Below, piece after piece: positions 51,501 to 60,500 of a DNA stretch of 64,000 nucleotides. Position 1 is the first letter of the stretch; the number at the start of each line of letters is the position of its first letter. A program made the position numbers and the translations under genes. Source of the stretch: Colius striatus (Eukaryota; Chordata; Aves; Coliiformes; Coliidae); assembly GCF_028858725.1 (NCBI RefSeq), contig NC_084769.1:11347501-11411500 (forward strand), written 5' to 3'. The notes beneath the pieces were generated by a model. It ran no database searches. It was not told the origin of the DNA and worked only from the letters and a program-made list of their open reading frames with translations.

Positions 51501-54500
51501 ACCAGCTGCCTGTACTTGGAACTACCTCTTTTCACTCTGCTCTCCTCCATCCTCCAGGATAGCAATGGAAACACATCCTGACCCAGTTTGCACAAGCAGG
51601 AGAGGATTTCTTATCTCAATCCCTCTGGCTTTGCCTAAGGTTCAGCAATTAAGTTTTAATTTCAAACACTTAGAAAACAAAACCCCTCTCCTGTCACAAT
51701 CAAGAGCTCAATCTTTCAGATTAGGTAATCTGGATGGGTGTCAAATGCTTTAGGCTGATTTCAGAGCTAATAAACCTGGGTAGGAGAGAGGCTTCTACTG
51801 AAGGCCCAACGCATGCAAACAACTGCAAGCTAAAAAAAGCCATTCCTTTGTAAGACAAACTGATCACATAATGTTCTCTGGAGGACAATGTCAGAAAGTT
51901 ACAGCTTGCTGCAGACAGTTTGCCTCTCAATTACGCCAATACACAGATTTGGCACATGACAAACTAACTCCCATCTGTGCTCAAGTTTGCTATGGCAGTG
52001 ACAAGACTAATGAGATAGAGGAGTGCTTTCATGTCTAATATCTCTCTGTTCACATCAATCAGCAGACTGACCCACTTGAAATGATACGGCTGAGGGCAGA
52101 CAGTGTTAAGATAAAAGTCTGGTTGAAAATATCTAGAGGGGGAAAAAAAAAGCAAAGAAAAGTAGGCTGGTGTTGCAAGGAGAGAATTATGAGAGGTTAC
52201 TGAACAAATAAACCCTGCTCCCCACTGCACTCCCAACGTGGCTCTGGCTCAGGCGGAGGAGATACTTAAGACACGTGGCAGGAAGAGGTCAAACAGCTCC
52301 TTGTTCATTTGAGAGTGAAATCCAGCCCCCTTGGCAGAAGGCAGGGTTGGCAGCAGCGATGCCAGATGCTTGTGCTGTTGGGAGCACCCTGCCAAGTTGT
52401 GTGCCTGGGTAGTAAACATGTGCAGGGCAAAAGGCTGCTCCTGCACAAAGCAGCAGCGTGTGGCCTGAACAAGTGTGTGCCGTGCGGCCTCCTATTGCTG
52501 GCTGACCTACCGGGCCCTCGCACAGGGCTTGCCACATCTCCTTGCCCAGGGAGCCGTGCTGGGAGGTGACTTTTTGCCTTGTACCACCTCCATTCGCATT
52601 GCATCTGCCTCTGCATCCCCACAAACACAGAAAGCTGCTGAGGGAATGGGGAGAGCCTGTCCCACTTGCCCATTGTCTCTCCTGAGGATCCATCTGGCCA
52701 AGCCCCGCTCTGGAAGCGAAACAAGGGGTACCTGCAGTACCCTGTGCTGCAGGATATGCAGGCAGGTGGCTGCCAATTACAGATCAGTGCAGTGACCAAG
52801 TGCTTGTCAGGTGAACAGACAAAACCCACAAATTTACACTTCTACTAGGATCCAGGGTCTGCACTTTCACTGCTTTCCTTAAACTCAGCGTTCCCCCAGG
52901 ATCCCTCTTCTTAGCAACCCTGACCATCTCTACTAGTTCTCTGAAGCCCACCTGATGGAAGACCTTAAAGGTACTCCCAAGTTCAAGGTGTCTAAGATGC
53001 ATGCTGCCAAAAATTCTCTTTCACTCATCTCATCTGATAATGTGGAATGAGGGCAGGCAGTTGCTTGGAAAGTGCTTGCCCTGGTCACTAGCAGGTACTG
53101 ACTACACAGCTTTATTTAAAATGGTACAAACTGGAGCAAGGGTAGAGACTCCTCACTTCTGAGTAAGTCTGAATACCTGGATATCTTGGTAAGTCTGTAT
53201 TAAATGTATACTGAACAACACTACTCAATGGGACTATTGCCTTATTGCTCATAGAAATGCAACAACTGAGCCAGATGGAACAGGGGTTTCCTAACACCAG
53301 GCAGCAAGCATGCACGTGCTGCCAGAGACACAGGAAATTACTGCCCATGCCTATGCAAGGATTCAACGGCTGTTTTGTGGGGAATGGAAGGTCACAGCTT
53401 GAGCTAGAAGCTCAGCTGCCTCATATGGCTATGGAATTAAACCCAGCAAACTGCAGAGATACAGAACACAGACACAAAGGAGCTGGAGAGGAGACAGATG
53501 TCTTGTGCTGAAAGCCACTAGCTCCTAAACATCCTGGTGTTTAGGAAACCTGGATGGAGGCAGTCACTAATTATGCCTAAAATGCTGCCAGTCCCCCTGC
53601 CAGAAGCATCACACACTAGAAAGTGTTATTGTACCTGTGCTGAAACTGGCAAAGGTCTCTGCATTAGAACTGCAACCTGCAGCTAGTTGCCAGTTACCCA
53701 ATTAATGAATTGCTACCAGAGAAACATGAGAACCTGCAATATTTAGAAGCTTTTAAGCATAGGCAGAGAAGTTTCCTGTGGGAAGGCTGATGGCTGTCTA
53801 GTAGAAAACTTCTGCTATTCAGAAACACATCCAGGCGTGTCATGTCCTTGTCTGCTGCTGGGAGTTGATCCAGTCCCTCACAGAATCGCTTCTTTGGTTT
53901 CCTACAACAAGCTGCAGGAGCAAATGATGGCTTTCACCAACCTCTGACACTTCCTCTTCTACTCTTAACTACCTCGTTGTTCTCCTCTGACTCAGGTTTC
54001 CTTCCCTGCTCGGCACCTTTCCCAAAGGGTCTGTTCTTCTTCCACCTCTCACCTTACCATAGTCTAACTGACCTGTCTGTGTAGACCGTTACTTCTGCCC
54101 TCAGTCTACCATTTGTTTAGATCACTGCAGCTACTGTTGTTTGTGTAAGAGGCAGCATAAAGAAAACAGCTACTTCAGATCTCTTTCATATAATTCTTGA
54201 CTCTGTTTCTCCAATTCCCCGTGTCCTTCAGCTGAACTATGCATTTAAGAAATGCTTTAGTCATGATAAGCTTTTAAGGCATGAGAGTTATTTTTGTTAC
54301 AGTTAAGGGAGAGTACAGATAAATTTAAGGAACAACTTTCATGAGTTGTCACCATTTCTTTCCCCTCCTATTACCATGAACATGAGACTTTCCCAAATGA
54401 AACTCTCTCGTCAGTGGAACATTTACACTACGAATGGATCTGAATTCTGCCCCTTCCTTTGCTAATTAACTAAGGCAAAAATATATCCTCTCATTCAAAA

Positions 54501-57500
54501 AATCTTGTTCTTTTCCTTGAAGGCAGATAACAAGACCAACCACACAGCCCCCTTTGAGAGCTGGTTTACCTCTGGCAATGTAGTAATTACCAAGGCAACC
54601 ACCTTAGTAATACCTGTCTTGCTGTTCAGAGGCTTTTCTAGCAACAGATATTTGCTATCTGGGGTAAAAGCTGTACATTTCAAAGAGTGATGGTGAGCTT
54701 CCTGAATGTGCAACTGCTTTTATAAAGTATTTTTACAGGTTAGGAAAAAAACATAAGCAAGCAGAGCAGTTTCGCTCCCAGTCCTGTGCTCATTCACTGA
54801 CTACAAAGTATTCTTTCAGTACAGCTATGTGTCCTCCTTAGGTGCATATTTCAGGAATAAAAACCAGCAAGAGAACTTACATCCTGCCCCTCATTGCTTT
54901 GGCTTTTTGTTCCTCTTCAAGGTTTCGTGGGGGAGTCGAAGGCGTCATTCCTTCATTTAAGCAGCCAGTGGCATCTTTTAAGCTTCCTCGGTAAGATCCT
55001 CCTTCAAGGGTCTAAAAAAACCCCAAAGAACGATACAGTAAACATCATCCTTGAACTCCAGCATCAGTGTTATCTTCTGTTTCAAGTCAGCTCTGCAACA
55101 ATCGACATTGCAGTCTGAAACCAAGCAGAATACTCAGCAATACTTTCCCACAGACCTTTGTGAGACACAACCAAACTGGTTTTGAGTTGACATAAGACAC
55201 CTCCCCACACCTACACACATCCCCAAAGCATTGAAACAGAGAAGATGTCCTTTTGCTAGAAGGTTGAAAAAGCTGTTCCAGCAGCTCTCCCAGATAAGAA
55301 AACTCTTCCAAGTTATTTCAAAACAACCTGAAAACATCCTGGTGTCTCAACCAGAACAAGTGTTTTGTGAGGTGTGGTCAGTGTTTTCCTGTGAAAAGAC
55401 TGAATGGGTATTCTTAGCAAAGTAAAACACAAAAATGAAACAGAAAGAAATGGACACACAGTAACATTCCATCATAATTAAAGTTTCCCCTAAATTCCTG
55501 GAAAGTAATCGCAATTGACCTCACAGCCTGCATGCAGGGGGGAGACAATGGAATGTCCTCTGAAAATACATCTAGTTGATTTAATGAAATGTCTTTCAAC
55601 TTATTAGTCCCTCAGTGAAAAAAAAAAAAAACATTTTGAGAATGCCCTTCTCAGTTGTTCGTGTTCCAGAGAGCTCCTTCACCACTTACTCCTTGTCAAG
55701 AACCCTATGAACACTGGCTATCTTCATGTACCAATATCTCAAACTGAGAAAATGCCAACATGCTCCAAAATGACTCACTAGATGAAGCTGCTTGCACAGA
55801 GTTACAGTCATGTCATGATTAATGTGGGCTTTTTTCTTTTGCTTGACTCTCTTCATCTTTCTAGTACACATAAGGAAATGAATCTTTGTAAGCTTATCAC
55901 AAGCCTGCTATAATCCTGACATGTTAACGAAGTGAAACTTGGGTTAAAGCAAGCATTACCTCATTTTACAGGTCCTGAGACATGTGGAAAGAGGTTCAGC
56001 TTTGACATTAACATTTTGAACTGTTTCAGGGAAAATGTAAAAGAGGCCAAGATACGAAACAAGATTTATTCCTTGTCCAACAGACGAGGGAGCAGTCAGG
56101 GAGAGTGCACAATGCTGAAATTTTTGAACAAACTAAACCCAGAGTGTTTTTATGGCTTATTCCTCTGCCTGTCAGAAAGTTGACAAGGTAGATTAGAAGT
56201 GACACATTGATCTTTGTAAAATTAAAGCACAGCTGTGATATTTCAAGCAATTCTACTTTTTAGAGGGTCTTTTTGGGGATGCCACAATACCAAACAGGTT
56301 TGCATGTTAGGTAGTAAAACTTCAGTGCCTCAGAACAAGCTCTACAACAAAAAACTCAAAACATCCCACTGTGTAAAATATTTCAATACCAACAAGATCC
56401 CAAAAAGAATATGCTCTTGCTCTGCAAAGCCTGCTCCAGAAGTGCTCTTCGACTACAAGGCAACGTGAGATGTGGGTTTCCTCTCACATGGGGAGCAGAA
56501 ACACTACACTACTGAAAAGTAGACCACAGAGGGTTAATAAAAGCATAGCAGATGAAGGTGGAAAGCAAGGAAATCAGAAACAAGAGGCAGACTTTTAAGC
56601 CTTTCCCTGGAGTCTTATTAGGTCTGTTGTGCACAGTTTTCACACTACACTTACCAGCTTACTTTTGACCAACTTTTCTATTGCACTGACAAGATCCGCA
56701 GCAGTTGGGACATCGGAGGAGCTCTGTCGAGCAGCTAGCAAAGAAGAGGACTGCAAGACACCAGGTTGCAAAGGAAAAGCAAGTTAGCAGGATGAGAAGG
56801 GAGTAGGAAACCAGGGGTCAGTGAAGCAGCTTCTGAGACAGGAGAATAAACGTGGAAGGGGAGCAGGAGGGGTACAGGACCACATGCATGGTGAGGTGAG
56901 TGAGTGAGCATTGCTGTATCAGACAAGCACACAGTTGCTGTCTGCTTCTGGCCACACATCTCTCTCTAGCAGCTCCAGGGCTGGGAACTGGGGAACAGCA
57001 TCAAAGAACTGAAGTTCACTTGGAACCAGGCTACAATGCTCTCAGTGTCTGCTGGTTCCTCCTTCAAAGAACATCTATGGTCTTAGAGGCTCCAGAAAAT
57101 TGATCTTACTGCAGATGTAAGAAATTACCCCCTCCCCCATACATACATATTGAATAAATGCAGTTAAGTACAAGGTACACGTAGAATTGCAGGCAATGGT
57201 GGAGAGAGGCAGGGGGGGAAACAAATCATTCCCCTTCCTTTCCTCACAAATCACCTGCAACTCCAAATGAACTCAAATGACACCTCCTGTTCATGCAACT
57301 TCAGATATCTAAAATGTGTATCTTTTCTCTCTCCTCTCTGCAATCAGTGGAGAGGAAATACCTTTCCATATCTCATCTATCCTGGGTACCTGGCAGGTAT
57401 CCTGGTCCCTATTTGACATTAGTTAGAATCTTTTCAGTTCGCTTCTCTATGCCTGCCTGTTGGTCACAGGTATTGGATTTGAGGTGCCTGACATCATGTA

Positions 57501-60500
57501 ATGTCTTTGGAGGTCTCCACATTCAGGCAGCCACAGCTAATAGCTGCTGGTTGTTACAAATCTCCCACATGCTGCCCAAGTATCCCCCATGGTGCTGCAA
57601 AGAATGGCCTCTGTGAAATATTCAGCTGTAGTTTAAAGTGTTTGCTCTAGAAGGACATCTTCATCCCTCAGTCTTTGTCCTGAGGAGCCTTGCTTTAAAA
57701 GCCCAAACTCATGAGATAACTATGAGAATGTATTAGCTCACCTATATGTACATTCCTTCTGAATGAAATACAAGCACTGCCTAAAACTATAAGCCCTGTG
57801 ATAACCTGTGTTTGATGGGCTGACATGGATAAATTCTTATAAATTCTGCACTAAAATCCTGAAAAGGCTTATTCATCTCTTGGCTGCTTGATAAAGCTCT
57901 TCTGGAGAGACAAGTCACTGTGCAGGTGCCAATGAACACGCATCAGAGATTAAGCAATGCTGGGGAGTGAGACATCGAAATGTGATGGCAGGAATTGGGC
58001 AGCTGGCCACCTCATTATGTGGCCCTTTGACACAGTTGCTCATGTTGAGTGACACAGCTCCAGGAGAAAGGAAAAAAAAGGCAAAGGAGATCAATCCCAA
58101 CCAGAAGCCTTCTGATAGACGAGATGTATGAACAGCCTGCTGTAATGCATCTCTCAGGCTTTTACAAGCAATACATCCAATCAACAATTCTAATTACAAC
58201 AACAACAAAAACTACAGGTAATCAGGATGGTAATTGAGGAATTAGGCTGGTAATGTAGGAACCTCATACAAATATAAAACCTCAGACAGTCTGTTTCACC
58301 TGCAATGCAGACAGACGTGACTAGTGAAAAAAACAGACTGAAAATAAGGACTTGGAAGAGATGCTGGACAAATACATAGATGATAACTGTCAAAAATAAC
58401 CATTGTAGCAGGAGGAGTCCAATTTTTGGAGGCACTAAACAGCTGTTGCTCTCACTTCTTTTAGCTGGAATTGCTCAATATCTCTGAAAAGTAAATAACT
58501 GCAGGATTTTGAAGGGAGCATGGAAACGCTCCCTAACAAATCTTTCAGGGTCAAATAAAACTTCAGTGATGGATGAGAGAGTCTCATTTGCGTGGAGCAA
58601 TCAAAAAAATGACACTGCTGTTTCCCATGAAGTTATTAATTTCTAATAAGAAGAGATTTTGCAATTTGTCTTTATAAGAGCCTCCAGGAGCAGTGAGGCG
58701 TGATTAGTGCTGCCTTACAGATGGGTTCAGGGAAAGGTGCCACCTCCCCACACCTTGCAGACATCTCCCATCTGCCACTGCTACTTCCCCACACTACTGC
58801 TGCTCCAACCTATGCCCGTGCCTGTAAATAGTAGTAGGATATGAGCAGGGAGCTCTGCCCAAATTAACACTATTACAAAGATTTTGGCTCCAGCATGGCT
58901 CAAACATTGCTAACGTGGTATGCCTGTGCCAGGGAGTTCAGGAGATGTTGTTTGTGAGCTTTTTTCCCTCTCAGGACAAAAAGTGAGTAGGGGAAGAAAA
59001 AGCGAGAGGAGAAGTGTCTCTCTCAGATGCATCTTGCTCTATTAAATCTCCTCTTTTAAGAATGGGTGAAGAAACAGGATGCCAAAACACTCTATAAAGC
59101 TCAGACAGCTGGAGCGGATAACAGTTTAGTTCCACAACATTGGCGCTGTCAGAAATGTATTTAAGAAATACTGAAATCACATGGCATGCTAAAACTCAAA
59201 TATAGTGACCCCAGCAAGAGCACTTTTGTTTTTCCTTAAGAAAACAACCAAAACAAACCTCAAAAAACCCCAAAAAGCAAACTAACCCCAAAACATTTAA
59301 ACACGGGGAACAAGTTAGAAACAATTGCTGGTGTGCTGGGCATGGACCCACCACGGCTCCGCTTCTCCAGTCTTCTGCCTCTGTCCCTCACCAGCCAGCC
59401 AGCAGCACATGCAGCACTCAAGGAGTCCACAACTCCAGCTGCTTCCTTCTGGCCCAGCTGCCACCACAAGGTCAGTACATTGCCTGACAGATTAGCAGCA
59501 AAACCCCAGATCCTTTCCTCCATCACTCTGCTCCTTGAATCCCAACAATATTTGCACCATTCTCTCTCTGTATTTCCAAACTCTTGCCTGAACCTTCCGC
59601 AAGAACATTCTGGGTTGGGTGTTTCTCCTGACAATTTATTAATCTCCTCTATCCTTGCTTCTTTGCGTGCAGTAATTACAATCAGAGGGTAGAGATACAG
59701 AAGTGGCAGCACTAAAAACAGGTGCCAGCAGGAGATATCTAAACAGGAGGATGGATTTCTACACAAGCAACAGCAGCACCAGGAGAGGGTGGGGGAGGAT
59801 ACATGCACACAGGACCCACACTGGCTGTGAAATGCAAACCACTGTCACAGCCGCATCCACCCAGATTCTCAGCCCAAGGCCAAGAGAGTAACTGAAGGAC
59901 TGAGCAAGCCACTGCACCACGTACCACAGCAAATCCTGACCTAACATTCAGGAGCAGAGAATTCCCACCACTAGTACGGTGCACAAAGACAGTCAGACTG
60001 AAGCCTTTCCCACCCTCCTGAGAGGGACTTCAGGTACCCAGTGGGTTCCTGAGCTAATTGAAGCTGATGGACCATGCAGTGATGATCAGCTACATATGCC
60101 AAAATGCCAAAGGACAGCACTGGCTAGGCTTTTCCACCTTCAAGTTTTAAAGCATTTCAGAGTGGAGGGTGGATGGTGAGGCATAGATTGACAACGCTCC
60201 TGGACCTCAATCACACACAAAGCCCCAGTAGAGAGCTCAAGCTACCTAACTCTTGGTAAAGGTGGTATTTCTGGATTTGAGCAGACTCCAGCATCTGTCC
60301 TACTCCTTGGGCCCACATTACCACCAAATCTCATTTCTGTTGCTACTGATAGACACCAACAGTACTTTGAAAACACACGTTATCACCTGAATGCGATTTC
60401 TGACCACACACAATGCAAGCACACGGTCAACCTGTCACAAAATGGGATGCCAGGGTTACATTGCTAATCCAGAACTATTTGTAAAGCCGGTTGGTGAAAG

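Noticed and set aside
52289..52829. Overlapping open frames of 134 and 174 codons on the minus strand
   Set aside because: The patch is somewhat GC-rich, which lengthens chance frames in several frames at once. No protein family is recognisable.
59260..59808. 182-codon open frame on the minus strand in the intron after window exon 2
   Set aside because: It has no recognisable domain, a Cys/Trp-rich low-complexity look, no clear splice sites joining it to the kalirin frame, and no poly(A) or promoter context. Long chance frames are expected in 64 kb.
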